Assembly: GCF_018555685.1 (NCBI RefSeq)
Contig: NZ_JAFLWW010000001.1
Location: forward strand, 496,001-560,000
Length of the DNA stretch: 64,000 nt
Source: Aminobacter anthyllidis
GTDB taxonomy: Bacteria; Pseudomonadota; Alphaproteobacteria; Rhizobiales; Rhizobiaceae
Reading direction: 5' to 3'
Shown: positions 44,125 to 53,660 of the stretch, one piece after another
Position numbering within the stretch: the first letter of the stretch is position 1
Layout: every line of letters starts with the position of its first letter
Made by a program: the position numbers and the translations under genes
Notes under the pieces: generated by a model
Databases searched by the model: none
The model's input: the letters and a program-made list of their open reading frames with translations, nothing else
What the model was told of the DNA's origin: nothing

Positions 44125-45390
44125 ATGGGGCCTGCGGCATTGACTGGCAAGAGCTTCCCGTTCGGGGGCATCCAGCCCGGCGGCGCGGCATGCCGCATGA
44201 TGTTCGGGTTTTTGGCGTTCATGATCGTGTTCGCCGGCATCACCTGCCAGCCAGCTTGCGCTGCCGAGACGGTCAAGGCGCTCGACTACAAGATGGCGGG
44301 TGACGCGACTCACATGCGCATCGTCATGAACTTCGACCGCGAACCGGAACCTAAATGGCTCTTGCTGCGCAACCCGCATCGTCTTGTCATCGATCTGCCT
44401 GGTGCCGCACTCGCGCTCGATGCCAAGGACCTCAAGCCACGTGGCCTCATCAAGAGTGTACGCTATGGTGCGTCGGGCGAGGGCGCGTCGCGGCTGATCG
44501 TGACCTCGAAGGGGCCATTCAACGTCGAGAAGGTCGATATCCTCAAGAATGAGGATGGCTCGGGTTATCGACTGGTTGCCGACATCGCTGCCGCCTCGGA
44601 ACGCGAGTTCGATGCGGCTCTCTCCGTCCAGGCAGAAACGACCGGCTCGACGACGGCCAAGACCGACAGGCTCGGCAAGATCGCGCATCGCGGCGATCGG
44701 CCGTTCACGATCGTGCTCGATCCCGGGCATGGCGGCATCGATGGCGGTGCCGAGGGGCTGAACGGCACGGTCGAGAAGACGGTCACGCTGGCCTTTGCCA
44801 AGGAGCTGCAGGCCAAGCTTGCCTCCAACAGCGCCTACAAGGTCGTTCTGACCCGCCAGGGCGATGAGTTTCTGCGCCTGGACGACCGCGTTCGCATTGC
44901 CCGCCAGCAAGAAGCCGATCTGTTCATCTCGATCCATGCCGACACGATCAGGCTGAAAGGTATCCGCGGCGCGACTGTCTATACTGTGTCGGACAAGGCA
45001 TCCGACGCCGACGCGCAGGCACTGGCCGATCGCGAAAACCTCTCCGACCAGCTTGCCGGCGTCGATGTTGCCGAAGAAAATCACGCGGTCTCGGACATTC
45101 TTGTCGATCTGATCCGGCGCGAGACACACGGGTTTTCGACCCGTTTTGCGCGCTCTTTGGTCGGTGAGCTGTCGCCGACGGTTGGCATGATCAACAACCC
45201 GCATCGTTCGGCCGGTTTCCGGGTGCTCAAGGCGCCTGACGTGCCGTCGGTGCTGGTCGAACTCGGCTATCTCTCAAATCCCCAGGACGAAGAGCAGCTT
45301 CGCAGCGCCGATTGGCGCGAGAAGGCCGCTACAAGCATATCCAAGGCAGTGGCTGCCTTTGTCGCCGAAAGGGGTGGTGCCGGCGGCTGA
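44125..45390 (+). CDS. amiC: N-acetylmuramoyl-L-alanine amidase with AMIN domain
   Basis: Periplasmic zinc amidase of about 421 aa that cleaves peptidoglycan stems during cell separation. Signal segment MMFGFLAFMIVFAGITCQPA, then an AMIN domain (about 50-150; LLRNPHRLVIDLPGAALALD) for septal targeting. The Amidase_3 domain has zinc ligands in LDPGHGGIDGGAEG (His202), Glu in the TVEKTVTLAFA stretch and His271 in SIHAD; the catalytic Glu is in VLVELGYLSNPQDE. The start at 44125 precedes the signal segment. It is followed by mrcA in the usual alphaproteobacterial order. Confidence 0.93.
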   Translation: MGPAALTGKSFPFGGIQPGGAACRMMFGFLAFMIVFAGITCQPACAAETVKALDYKMAGDATHMRIVMNFDREPEPKWLLLRNPHRLVIDLPGAALALDAKDLKPRGLIKSVRYGASGEGASRLIVTSKGPFNVEKVDILKNEDGSGYRLVADIAAASEREFDAALSVQAETTGSTTAKTDRLGKIAHRGDRPFTIVLDPGHGGIDGGAEGLNGTVEKTVTLAFAKELQAKLASNSAYKVVLTRQGDEFLRLDDRVRIARQQEADLFISIHADTIRLKGIRGATVYTVSDKASDADAQALADRENLSDQLAGVDVAEENHAVSDILVDLIRRETHGFSTRFARSLVGELSPTVGMINNPHRSAGFRVLKAPDVPSVLVELGYLSNPQDEEQLRSADWREKAATSISKAVAAFVAERGGAGG

Positions 45391-45609
45391 AATGGACTGT
45401 TCCGTGTTCGTGATGGGCATTGCCGACAGGTCACGGAACGGGCATTTGTGGTGTTTTCGGCCAGAATCTTTGATGCTTGCGGGCTGTTGCCGTATTTTGT
45501 CCACAACCGCGCGACATGGGTGGCCGATATGCGGATCTGGACGATACCTGCAGCTTGCGATGATGGCGGGTTGGTTTAGGGAATCTCCGGACCTTGTACT
45601 GGAGCGGGC

Positions 45610-48048
45610 ATGATTCGTCTTATCGGCTATTTCTTTGGCATAGGCACGACGCTTGCGCTCGTCGTTGCGGCAGGTGTGGCGCTCTATCTCGGCCAGCTCA
45701 CCAAGGAACTCCCCGACTACGAGGTGCTCGCCAAGTACGAGCCGCCGGTAACGACCCGCATCCACGCCTCCGATGGCGCGCTGATGGGCGAATTCGCGCG
45801 TGAGCGCAGGTTGTATTTGCCGATCCAGGCCGTTCCCGATCGCGTCAAGGCGGCGTTCCTCTCTGCCGAAGACAAGAATTTCTACAACCATCCCGGCATT
45901 GACATCATGGGCTTTTCGCGCGCCGCGCTCGCCTATGTCACCGGGGGGCCGACGCAAGGCGGCTCGACCATTACGCAGCAGGTCGCCAAGAACTTCCTGC
46001 TCTCCAACGAACAGACGATGGACCGCAAGGCAAAGGAAGCCATCCTCTCGTTCCGCATCGAGCAAGCCTATTCCAAGGATCGTATCCTCGAACTCTATCT
46101 CAACGAGATCTTCTTTGGCCTCGGCGCCTATGGCATCGCCGGTGCGGCGCTGACCTATTTCGACAAGTCGGTCAACGAGCTGACAGTGGCTGAGGCCGCC
46201 TATCTCGCGGCGCTGCCGAAAGGCCCGTCCAACTATCATCCGTTCAAATACGCCGCCCGTGCCGTCGAACGGCGCAACTGGGTGATCCAGCAGATGGTCG
46301 CCAACGGTTACATTTCACGCGAAGAGAGCGAGAAGGCCAAGGCTGAGCCGCTCGGCGTGACGCCGCGCCGGACCGGAACCTACGTCTTCGCCGGCGAATA
46401 CTTCACTGAAGAAGTGCGCCGCGAACTGATCGCGCGCTACGGGCAGGATGCACTCTATGAGGGCGGCCTGTCGATTCGGACCACGCTCGACCCAAAGCTC
46501 CAGGCCATGGCGCGTAAGGCCATGCAGTCGGGCCTGGAGAAATATGATCGCCTGCGCGGCTATCGTGGACCGGTCAAGAACATCGACATCTCCAAAGATT
46601 GGGGCACGGCGCTGGGCGAGGTCAAAGGCTTGGCGGACGTTCCAGAATGGCGTCTGGCAGTCGTGCTCGACAGCTCCAAGACCGGACTCGATATCGGCCT
46701 GCAGCCCAAGCGCGAGATTTCCGGCGCGCTGTCCAAGGACCGCGAGCAGAGCACGGTGTCGAAGGACGACATGAGCTTTGCCATGCGCTACGTCGCCGAC
46801 GGCAAGCGCCTGAAAGCCAATTCGCCCTCCGAAGTTCTCAAGTCCGGCGACGTGATCTACGTCGAGAAGAACGACGGCGGCGGCTATGCGCTGCGCCAGG
46901 TGCCTGAAGTGTCGGGCGGCCTTGTTGCCATGGATCCGCATACCGGCCGCGTGCTTGCCATGGTTGGTGGCTTCTCTTATGCCGAGTCTGAGTTCAACCG
47001 CGCCACGCAGGCGATGCGCCAGCCCGGCTCGGCGTTCAAGCCGTTCGTTTATGCTGCTGCACTCGACAATGGCTACACGCCGGCATCGGTGATCATGGAC
47101 GGCCCGATCACCATCCAGTCGGGCAATACCACCTGGACGCCGAAGAACTACGACGGCAAGGCCGCCGGTCCCTCGACCTTGCGCGCCGGCATCGAGCGCT
47201 CGCGCAATCTCATGACGGTGCGCCTGGCCAACGACATGGGCATGAAGACGGTTGCCGAGTATGCCGAGCGTTTCGGCGTCTACGACAAGCTCGCACCGTA
47301 TCTGCCGATGGCGCTTGGCGCGGGCGAGACCACCGTGATGCGCATGGTCTCGGCCTATGCCGTGATGGCCAATGGCGGCCGCCAGATCAAGCCGTCGCTG
47401 ATCGACCGCATCCAGGACCGCTACGGCAAGACGGTGTTCAAGCATGACGAGCGCGGCTGTGAAGGCTGCGTCGCCACCGAATGGGCCAATCAGCCCGAGC
47501 CGGATCTTGTCGACAACTCCGAGCAGGTGCTCGATCCGATGACCGCCTACCAGATCACTTCGATGCTGGAAGGCGTGGTACAGCGCGGCACGGCGACGAC
47601 GTTGCTGTCGCTCAACCGTCCGATTGCCGGCAAGACCGGAACGACCAACGACGAGAAGGACGCCTGGTTCGTTGGCTACACGCCGAACCTCGTCGTCGGA
47701 CTGTATATGGGCTACGACAAGCCGCAGGGGCTCGGCAAGGGCACCACTGGCGGTGGTCTCGCGGCGCCGGTGTTCAAGGACTTCATGACGGTTGCTCTCG
47801 AAGGCACGCCCAAGGTCGACTTCCTCGTGCCCGCCGGAATGAAGCTGATTTCGATCGACCGCAAGACCGGCATGCAGGCGGCTGCCGGTGCGCCGGGTAC
47901 GATCATGGAGGCCTTCAAGCCCGGAACCGGGCCTGCCGACAGCTACTGGGTCATCGGCATGGGCGAAGACGGTACCAATGGTTATGGCGAAGCGCTGTCG
48001 CCGCAGGCCAGCAAGGCCATCAGCGAAGGTGGCGGCGGCCTCTACTAG
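45610..48048 (+). CDS. mrcA: Penicillin-binding protein 1A (bifunctional glycosyltransferase/transpeptidase)
   Basis: Inner-membrane class A PBP, 812 aa. One membrane helix (about 7-28), GT51 glycosyltransferase with Glu87 in SAEDKNFYNHPGID and GGSTITQQVAKNFLLS, an OB-like insert (about 300-430), and the transpeptidase with SxxK (Ser474-AFK477), SRN (531-533) and KTGT (Lys675). It builds and crosslinks glycan strands. It lies 219 bp after amiC and is followed by a strong terminator. Ribosome-binding site GGAGCGGG. Confidence 0.96.
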   Translation: MIRLIGYFFGIGTTLALVVAAGVALYLGQLTKELPDYEVLAKYEPPVTTRIHASDGALMGEFARERRLYLPIQAVPDRVKAAFLSAEDKNFYNHPGIDIMGFSRAALAYVTGGPTQGGSTITQQVAKNFLLSNEQTMDRKAKEAILSFRIEQAYSKDRILELYLNEIFFGLGAYGIAGAALTYFDKSVNELTVAEAAYLAALPKGPSNYHPFKYAARAVERRNWVIQQMVANGYISREESEKAKAEPLGVTPRRTGTYVFAGEYFTEEVRRELIARYGQDALYEGGLSIRTTLDPKLQAMARKAMQSGLEKYDRLRGYRGPVKNIDISKDWGTALGEVKGLADVPEWRLAVVLDSSKTGLDIGLQPKREISGALSKDREQSTVSKDDMSFAMRYVADGKRLKANSPSEVLKSGDVIYVEKNDGGGYALRQVPEVSGGLVAMDPHTGRVLAMVGGFSYAESEFNRATQAMRQPGSAFKPFVYAAALDNGYTPASVIMDGPITIQSGNTTWTPKNYDGKAAGPSTLRAGIERSRNLMTVRLANDMGMKTVAEYAERFGVYDKLAPYLPMALGAGETTVMRMVSAYAVMANGGRQIKPSLIDRIQDRYGKTVFKHDERGCEGCVATEWANQPEPDLVDNSEQVLDPMTAYQITSMLEGVVQRGTATTLLSLNRPIAGKTGTTNDEKDAWFVGYTPNLVVGLYMGYDKPQGLGKGTTGGGLAAPVFKDFMTVALEGTPKVDFLVPAGMKLISIDRKTGMQAAAGAPGTIMEAFKPGTGPADSYWVIGMGEDGTNGYGEALSPQASKAISEGGGGLY

Positions 48049-48094
48049 GATCGTAGATCAACCCGGCATTCGCCGGATCCTCGATTGGACTGAC

Positions 48095-48126
48095 AAATGC
48101 GCGTGGCCCTGGCCGCGCGCATTTTT
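48095..48126 (+). terminator. Intrinsic terminator of mrcA
   Basis: AAATGCGCG / CGCGCATTT 9-bp stem with inner GGCC pairing, followed by six T residues and GTT; 46 bp after the stop. Confidence 0.93.
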
Positions 48127-48301
48127 TGTTTGCACGAATGTCAGTCTCGGGTGCTTGAAAATATCCAATTAGTTATATAGCCTATTGGTTATTAGATGTC
48201 GGCTGGCTTGGCGACATCCTTGGGGTGGGGGAGAAGTCCGCCGCCCAGGCGTCCCTGGCGCAGCGCATGCGCGACGGTTGAATTTCAGCGAGGAGAAAGT
48301 G

Positions 48302-48772
48302 ATGCAGAAGATCAGCCCGTTCCTGTGGTTCGACAACCAGGCAGAAGAGGCGGTGAGATTCTACACTTCGGTATTCAGGAATTCCAAGATCGGCAAGATG
48401 ACCCGCTATGGCGAGGCAGGGCCTGGGCCGGCCGGCAGCGTCATGGTGGCTGAGTTCGAATTGGAGGGGCTGCACTTCACGGCCTTGAACGGCGGCCCGA
48501 TGTTCAAGTTCACCGAAGCGATTTCGATGAGCGTGGATTGCAAGGATCAGGCCGAGGTCGACTACTTCTGGAGCAGGCTTTCGGAAGGTGGCCAGCCCAG
48601 CCAATGCGGCTGGCTCAAGGACAAGTTCGGGCTCTCATGGCAGGTCATCCCTGAAGCCTTGCCCCGGTTGCTCGGCGATGCCGATGCCGCCAGGGCCGGC
48701 CGCGTCATGCAGGCGATGTTGCAGATGACCAAGATCAATGTAGCCAAACTCGAAGCCGCGTATGCCGGCTAG
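48302..48772 (+). CDS. PhnB-like VOC-fold protein (3-dmu-9_3-mt family)
   Basis: Protein of 156 aa starting MQKISPFLWFDNQAEEAVRF, the typical opening of PF06983 glyoxalase-fold proteins. Other features are FELEGLHFTALNGGP and the EVDYFWSRLSEGGQPSQCGW motif. It is often annotated as a 3-demethylubiquinone methyltransferase, but has no methyltransferase motifs; metal-dependent lyase or isomerase chemistry is only possible. The ATG follows GAGGAGAAAGT. It lies between mrcA and prfB, but has its own ribosome-binding site after the mrcA terminator. Confidence 0.85.
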   Translation: MQKISPFLWFDNQAEEAVRFYTSVFRNSKIGKMTRYGEAGPGPAGSVMVAEFELEGLHFTALNGGPMFKFTEAISMSVDCKDQAEVDYFWSRLSEGGQPSQCGWLKDKFGLSWQVIPEALPRLLGDADAARAGRVMQAMLQMTKINVAKLEAAYAG

Positions 48773-48915
48773 GCAATCGATGCTGTCGCAAGGCGAGTGG
48801 GCAGGGCTGGTGGCGCCTGCCCATTTTGCTTTACAGGGCGCGACCTCATCCCTATGTTCCGCGCGGATTCAACAGCCGCCTTCGGGCGCGAAACAAGCAA
48901 AAAGAAGCAATCTCC

Positions 48916-50047
48916 ATGCGCGCGGAAACGCAGAACTTTGTCGACGAAATCAGGCAGGGCATAACCCTGCTGAGGAGGCATCTTTGACTGGGATCAAGCG
49001 GTAAAACGGCTTGATTACCTGAACATGCGTTCGGAGGACCCCAACCTCTGGAACGACCCTCAGGAAGCGCAGAAGCTGATGCGCGAGCGCCAGTCGCTTG
49101 ATGACGGCATCAATGGCATCAAGGGCCTGAGCCAGGCGCTCGAAGACAACATTGGCCTGATCGAGATGGGCGAGGAAGAAGGCGACGCTGACATTATCAG
49201 CGAAGCCGAAGCCGCCATTCGTGCGATGGCCGGCGAGATCCGGGCGCGCCAGATCGAGTCGCTGCTGTCGGGCGAAGCCGACCAGAACGATACCTATCTC
49301 GAGGTCCACGCGGGGGCCGGCGGCACCGAGAGCCAGGACTGGGCCAACATGCTTTTGCGCATGTACACCCGCTGGGCCGAGCGTCGTCGCTTCAAGGTCG
49401 AGATCCTGGAAATCCATGACGGCGAAGAGGCGGGCATCAAGTCGGCTACGCTGCTGATCAAGGGCCACAATGCCTATGGCTGGCTGAAGACGGAGTCGGG
49501 CGTGCACCGCCTTGTCCGCATTTCGCCCTATGACAGCAATGCCCGTCGGCACACGTCGTTTTCGAGCATCTGGGTCTATCCGGTCGTTGACGACGCGATC
49601 GAAATCGACGTCTCGGAATCGGATGTCCGTATCGATACCTATCGTTCGTCCGGCTCGGGCGGCCAGCACGTCAACACCACCGACTCGGCTGTCCGCATCA
49701 CGCACCTTGCCACCGGCATTGCGGTCGCCTGCCAGGCAGAGCGGTCGCAGCACAAGAACAAGGCCAAGGCCTGGGAAATGCTGCGCTCGCGCCTTTACGA
49801 AGAAGAACTGAAGAAGCGTGAGGCAGTAGCCAACGCGACCGAGTCGTCCAAGAGCGACATCGGCTGGGGGCACCAGATCCGCTCCTACGTTCTTCAGCCC
49901 TATCAGCTGGTCAAGGACCTGCGTACCGGCGTCGAAAGCACCAGCCCGTCCGACGTTCTCGACGGCGACCTCGACGACTTCATGGAAGCGTCGCTGTCGC
50001 AGCGCATCGAGGGTGGGGCAGGGCAGGCCGTCGCCGACATCGACTAG
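48916..50047 (+). CDS. prfB: Peptide chain release factor 2, with programmed +1 frameshift
   Basis: Recognises UGA and UAA stops. The first 23 codons (48916-48984, [20 protein letters not shown] then RHL) end at an in-frame TGA; the rest continues from 48986 in the +1 frame ([13 protein letters not shown]...), giving about 376 aa. The slip site is AGGAGG-CAT-CTT-TGA-C, with the same spacing as E. coli (AGGGGG-TAT-CTT-TGA-C). The GGQ motif is in [17 protein letters not shown] and the SPF-type stop-recognition region is around [12 protein letters not shown]. Autoregulated: scarce RF2 lets the ribosome slip and make more. Confidence 0.96.
48973..48988 (+). other. RF2 autoregulatory frameshift site
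   Basis: AGGAGG (internal Shine-Dalgarno-like) three bases before CTT TGA C; the P-site tRNA-Leu slips from CTT to TTT and decoding resumes at GAC. Confidence 0.95.
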
Positions 50048-50065
50048 CTTTTTCCAGCATCTATC

Positions 50066-50100
50066 ACCCGGTCATCCCCAAAGCGTGATGACCGGGTTGC
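50066..50100 (+). terminator. Probable prfB terminator
   Basis: ACCCGGTCAT / ATGACCGGGT, perfect 10-bp stem with 12-base loop, then TGCTTGT (weak T-run); 18 bp after prfB. Confidence 0.6.
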
Positions 50101-50184
50101 TTGTCGTCGGAACATTTCGGGTAACTTTTCGTTAAGCATGCGGGAGCAGGCTTCGCTTGGGAGGTAATCTCAGGGGATGAAGCT

Positions 50185-50520
50185 ATGCGCCCAGGAAATC
50201 TCCGCCTGCGCCGATACGCCCTCGCAGTGTCCGCGCTTGTGCTGATCGCGCTCAGCACGCCACCCGCCTCTTCGCACGACGCACCGAAAGGCTGGACTTA
50301 TCCCTTTGCCTGCTGCTCCGGCTATGACTGCCGCGAAGTGCCGAAGAAGGCGATCAGCGAACGTCCGCAAGGATATGTCATCGAAGGCACGGGTGAGGTC
50401 GTCACTTATCAGGACGCCCGCATTCACACCTCGCCTGACGGTCAGTACCACTGGTGTTCCATAGCTGGCGCCGATGACAGCCGGACAATCTGTCTGTTCG
50501 TGCCACCAAAATCGTACTGA
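50185..50520 (+). CDS. Small secreted Cys-containing protein
   Basis: Protein of 111 aa with a Sec signal (LRRYALAVSALVLIALSTPP, cleavage near ASSHD). The mature 80 residues have a conserved-looking core: GWTYPFACCSGYDCREVPKK and YHWCSIAGADDSRTICLFVP, with five or six Cys likely in disulphides. The TAT-free short mature form and paired Cys suggest a compact periplasmic domain. AGGGG lies upstream of the ATG. The family is not recognised by name. Confidence 0.78.
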   Translation: MRPGNLRLRRYALAVSALVLIALSTPPASSHDAPKGWTYPFACCSGYDCREVPKKAISERPQGYVIEGTGEVVTYQDARIHTSPDGQYHWCSIAGADDSRTICLFVPPKSY

Positions 50521-50619
50521 ACAGGCCTGCTGACGAGGCTCCTGACGCCAGCTTGTCAGGAGCCTGCGGATACTGTGTGCTATCCGCCGGAGGGGCGGCA
50601 GGCATACGAGGGATTTGTC

Positions 50620-50988
50620 ATGGTCATCAAGGGAAGCTGCCACTGCAAGGCAACCACGTTCGAGGTGTCCGAGGTGCCGGAGAATGTGACTTCGTGCACC
50701 TGTTCGTTCTGTTCCAAGCGCGGCTCGTTATGGGCCTATTACACGCCCGCACAGTTCAAGCTCACCAGTCCGCCGGAAAACGTGTCGGTCTATGAGTGGG
50801 GATCGAAGACGGTGAAGCATGGCTTCTGCGCCATCTGCGGCTGCGGCACCTTTACCAGGACGCCCGACTGGTCGACAGGTGAGCCGGATTTCGACAATCC
50901 CAGGGTCAGCGTCAATTCGCGCCTGTTTGACGACTTCGACCTCGACAAGATCGAGGTTGTGGTGATCGACGGCAAGAACCTCTGGTGA
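50620..50988 (+). CDS. GFA/CENP-V-family zinc protein
   Basis: Protein of 122 aa with the zinc-binding cysteine pattern of the glutathione-dependent formaldehyde-activating fold: GSCHCKATTFE, SCTCSFCSKRG and FCAICGCGTFTR. The family name reflects Gfa of Paracoccus; most members have no proven formaldehyde activity. The start is ATG 50620 after GAGGGATTT. No formaldehyde-oxidation genes are adjacent, so the role is open. Confidence 0.9.
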   Translation: MVIKGSCHCKATTFEVSEVPENVTSCTCSFCSKRGSLWAYYTPAQFKLTSPPENVSVYEWGSKTVKHGFCAICGCGTFTRTPDWSTGEPDFDNPRVSVNSRLFDDFDLDKIEVVVIDGKNLW

Positions 50989-51137
50989 CAGGTAAAATTT
51001 GTCATGCGGGCGGGCGGCAGTTTGCGCTCTTGTCACTGCTTCCGTTCCGTTTTTCGCCGTATTTCATGCTACAAGGCCGGTGAAGGGCTTTGCGCGGAGC
51101 GCCGTTGCGTTCCGCGGTACGGAGAGGGACATTCCTT

Positions 51138-51785
51138 ATGAAGAAGACAGTGATTTTCGCGCTGGCAGGCAGCATGTTTGTTGGCGCCTGCACGACCGAT
51201 CCTTACACCGGTCAGCAGAAGGTTTCGAACGCCGCAGCAGGTGCTGGCATCGGCGCGCTTGCCGGGGCGGGCCTTGGCCTGCTCGCCGGCGGCAATGATC
51301 GCCGCAACGCGCTGATCGGTGCCGGTGTCGGCGCTCTCGCCGGTGGTCTCGCCGGCGGCTACATGGACAGGCAGGAATCCGAGCTGCGCGCCCAGCTCCA
51401 GGGCAGCGGCGTCAGCGTCACCCGCGCCGGCGACCAGATCATCCTGAACATGCCGTCCAACATCACTTTCGCCACCGACCAGGACGCGGTGAAGTCGGGC
51501 TTCTACGACACGCTCAACTCGGTTGCCCTGGTGTTGAAGAAATTCAACCAGACCACCGTCGATGTGTTCGGCCACACCGATTCGACCGGTGGCGACCAGC
51601 ACAATTTCGACCTGTCGCAGCGCCGTGCGTTGTCGGTGGCCAACTACCTCGGAGCCCAGGGCGTCGATTCGCGCCGCTTTGCCGTCACCGGCTTTGGCGC
51701 GACCCGTCCGATTGCTTCCAACGCCACCTCGGAAGGCCGTGCCCAGAACCGTCGTGTCGAGATCCAGCTGTCGCCGCTCACCTGA
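51138..51785 (+). CDS. OmpA-family outer-membrane lipoprotein (YiaD-like)
   Basis: Protein of 215 aa with lipobox FVGAC (Cys18). A Gly-zipper region follows (about 30-85: AAAGAGIGALAGAGLGLLAG, IGAGVGALAGGLAGGYMD), then an OmpA_C domain (about 100-212) with peptidoglycan-binding VFGHTDSTGGDQHNFDLSQR and RRVEIQL. It links outer membrane to peptidoglycan. The ribosome-binding site GGAGAGGG is about 12 bases upstream. A strong terminator follows. Confidence 0.92.
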   Translation: MKKTVIFALAGSMFVGACTTDPYTGQQKVSNAAAGAGIGALAGAGLGLLAGGNDRRNALIGAGVGALAGGLAGGYMDRQESELRAQLQGSGVSVTRAGDQIILNMPSNITFATDQDAVKSGFYDTLNSVALVLKKFNQTTVDVFGHTDSTGGDQHNFDLSQRRALSVANYLGAQGVDSRRFAVTGFGATRPIASNATSEGRAQNRRVEIQLSPLT

Positions 51786-51811
51786 GCGGCGAGTAGCCAG
51801 GCAAGCTAATG

Positions 51812-51837
51812 AAACGGCCCCTTGCGGGGCCGTTTTT
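51812..51837 (+). terminator. Intrinsic terminator of the OmpA-family lipoprotein gene
   Basis: AAACGGCCCC-TTGC-GGGGCCGTTT, 10-bp perfect stem, then TT; 26 bp after the stop. Confidence 0.93.
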
Positions 51838-51912
51838 CATTTGGAGCGCTCGGTAAGTCCATGATCTGGAGGCGGTCGAGCCAGCCTTATGAAAGACAGG
51901 TGCCGACAAAAG

Positions 51913-51938
51913 AAAATGGCCCCGAAAGGGGCCATTTT
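51913..51938. terminator. Bidirectional terminator, probably for the second DEAD-box helicase gene
   Basis: AAAATGGCCCC-GAAA-GGGGCCATTTT, 11-bp stem with GNRA-type loop and T-runs on both strands, between convergent genes. Confidence 0.92.
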
Positions 51939-51957
51939 TCGTTGAGGCGCAGCGCGC

Positions 51958-53520
51958 TCAGATGTTCGTGGTGATCAACATGAACGCGGGCAGGTCGTCG
52001 CCGAAACCGATCGTGCGGTCGTCGTCTTCTTCGCGTTGATGGCGGCGGTTGCCGCGATTGTCATCGCGACGTGGCTTGTCTTCATGCTCGCGCGGCTTGC
52101 GATCGGCGTTGCCGTTCCTGATTGCTTCCTTGCGGACGCGGCGCTCGTCGATGTCGGACACGACATTGTCGACCGGAGCTTCGCTTATCGGCGCTGCAGC
52201 CTGGACGACAGGCGCTTCCTCACGCGGCTTGCGTTCGCGTTCGCGGCCATGCTTTTCCTTGCCGGCGCGGCGCGGCGCGCCACGGCCACGGCGTGGAGCC
52301 TCGTCGTCGCCTTCGCTGGCAACGACCGTCGACAGGTCGCCATCGTGCCACTCCACCGGCAGGCCGGTCAGGCGCTCGATGGCGTCGACATACTTGGTGT
52401 CGGACTTGGTGACGATGGTGAAGGCCTTGCCGAGGCGCCCGGCACGGCCGGTGCGGCCGATGCGGTGGACATAGTCTTCCGCGTGAATCGGCACGTCGTA
52501 GTTGAAGACGTGGCTGACCTCGGGAATGTCGAGACCGCGCGCGGCGACGTCGGAGGCGACAAGCAGCTTCAGTTTGCCGTCGCGGAATCCGGCGAGCATT
52601 GCCATGCGCGCGCGCTGGTCCATGTCGCCATGCAGCGCACCGGCATCGAAGTCGTGCTTGACCAGCGAGCGGAACAGTTCCGACACGTCGACCTTGCGGT
52701 TGCAGAAGATGATCGCGTTCTTGATCGCATCGCCTTCGGCATTGATGAGGTTGCGCAGCGTTTCGCGCTTGTCCCACGGCTTGGGGCCGGACTTGACGAG
52801 GCGCTGGGTGATGTTGGTGCTGGTCGACGCAGCCTTCGAGACCTCGACGCGAATCGGTGCGTGCAGGAACTGCTCGGTCAGCTTGGTGATCTCGGGTGGC
52901 ATCGTTGCCGAGAAGAACAGCGTCTGCCGGGTGAACGGGATCAGCTTGCAGATGCGCTCGATGTCCGGAATGAAGCCCATGTCCAGCATGCGGTCTGCTT
53001 CGTCGATGACAAGGATCTCGACGCCGGTCAGCAGAAGCTTGCCGCGCTCGAAATGGTCGAGCATGCGGCCCGGCGTCGCGATCAGGACGTCGGCGCCACG
53101 CTCAAGCTTCTTTTCCTGCTCGTCAAACGACACGCCACCGATCAGCAAGGCGATGTTGAGCCGGTGGTTCTTGCCGTACTTGATGAAGTTCTCTTCGACC
53201 TGAGCCGCGAGTTCGCGCGTCGGTTCGAGGATCAGTGTGCGAGGCATGCGTGCACGGGCACGGCCTTTTTCAAGGCGCGTCAGCATCGGCAGCACGAAGG
53301 ATGCCGTCTTGCCGGTACCCGTCTGGGCGATGCCAAGCACGTCCTTGCCCTGCAGTGCGTGCGGGATCGCACCTGCCTGGATCGGCGTGGGCTGGGTGTA
53401 GCCCGCGTCGGTGACTGCGGAAAGGACCTTCGGCGAAAGGCCGAGGTCTGCGAAGGTCAACGCTTCTGGAGCGGTCTGAGTGTCTTCGGACAAGTTTGTT
53501 GGCTGTCTTTGCTCGTTCAA
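51958..53520 (-). CDS. DEAD-box ATP-dependent RNA helicase with long charged tail
   Basis: Second RNA helicase in the window, about 520 aa. Motifs: Q (GYTQPTPIQAGAIP), I AQTGTGKTASF, Ia PTRELA, Ib TPGRMLDHFERGK, II DEADRMLDMGF, III SATMPP, then IFCNRKVDVSELFRSL, ASDVAARGLDIPEV and YVHRIGRTGRAG. The tail (about 390-520) is Arg/Lys/Glu/Asp-rich (RRGRGAPRRAGKEKHGRERE). RhlE-like. The most likely start is TTG 53520 (NEQRQPTNLSEDTQ); a TTG nine codons later (53493) is possible and a Cys-rich longer form is unlikely. Confidence 0.92.
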   Translation of the reverse strand: MNEQRQPTNLSEDTQTAPEALTFADLGLSPKVLSAVTDAGYTQPTPIQAGAIPHALQGKDVLGIAQTGTGKTASFVLPMLTRLEKGRARARMPRTLILEPTRELAAQVEENFIKYGKNHRLNIALLIGGVSFDEQEKKLERGADVLIATPGRMLDHFERGKLLLTGVEILVIDEADRMLDMGFIPDIERICKLIPFTRQTLFFSATMPPEITKLTEQFLHAPIRVEVSKAASTSTNITQRLVKSGPKPWDKRETLRNLINAEGDAIKNAIIFCNRKVDVSELFRSLVKHDFDAGALHGDMDQRARMAMLAGFRDGKLKLLVASDVAARGLDIPEVSHVFNYDVPIHAEDYVHRIGRTGRAGRLGKAFTIVTKSDTKYVDAIERLTGLPVEWHDGDLSTVVASEGDDEAPRRGRGAPRRAGKEKHGRERERKPREEAPVVQAAAPISEAPVDNVVSDIDERRVRKEAIRNGNADRKPREHEDKPRRDDNRGNRRHQREEDDDRTIGFGDDLPAFMLITTNI

Positions 53521-53660
53521 GGGCGCGGCACACTGGCCACGACAGGCGCAAACCGCCTGCAATATGCCGCAACGCGATAGGCGTAAGTGCGCGATTTGTC
53601 AACTCAAACTGGCACACGCGCGGCGATTGCAGCTGATTACTTCCAGCTGTGGCCCAATGA

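Noticed and set aside
45399-45439. GTTCCGTG / CACGGAAC inverted repeat after amiC
   Set aside because: Eight base pairs with a 25-base loop and no T-run; insufficient for a terminator or operator call.
48916-48987. prfB read as a pseudogene because of the early TGA
   Set aside because: The stop lies in the canonical CTT-TGA-C recoding site with correctly spaced AGGAGG, so it is regulated frameshifting rather than damage.
52036-53580. 514-codon open frame on the plus strand
   Set aside because: Antisense to the second DEAD-box helicase, without recognisable domains.
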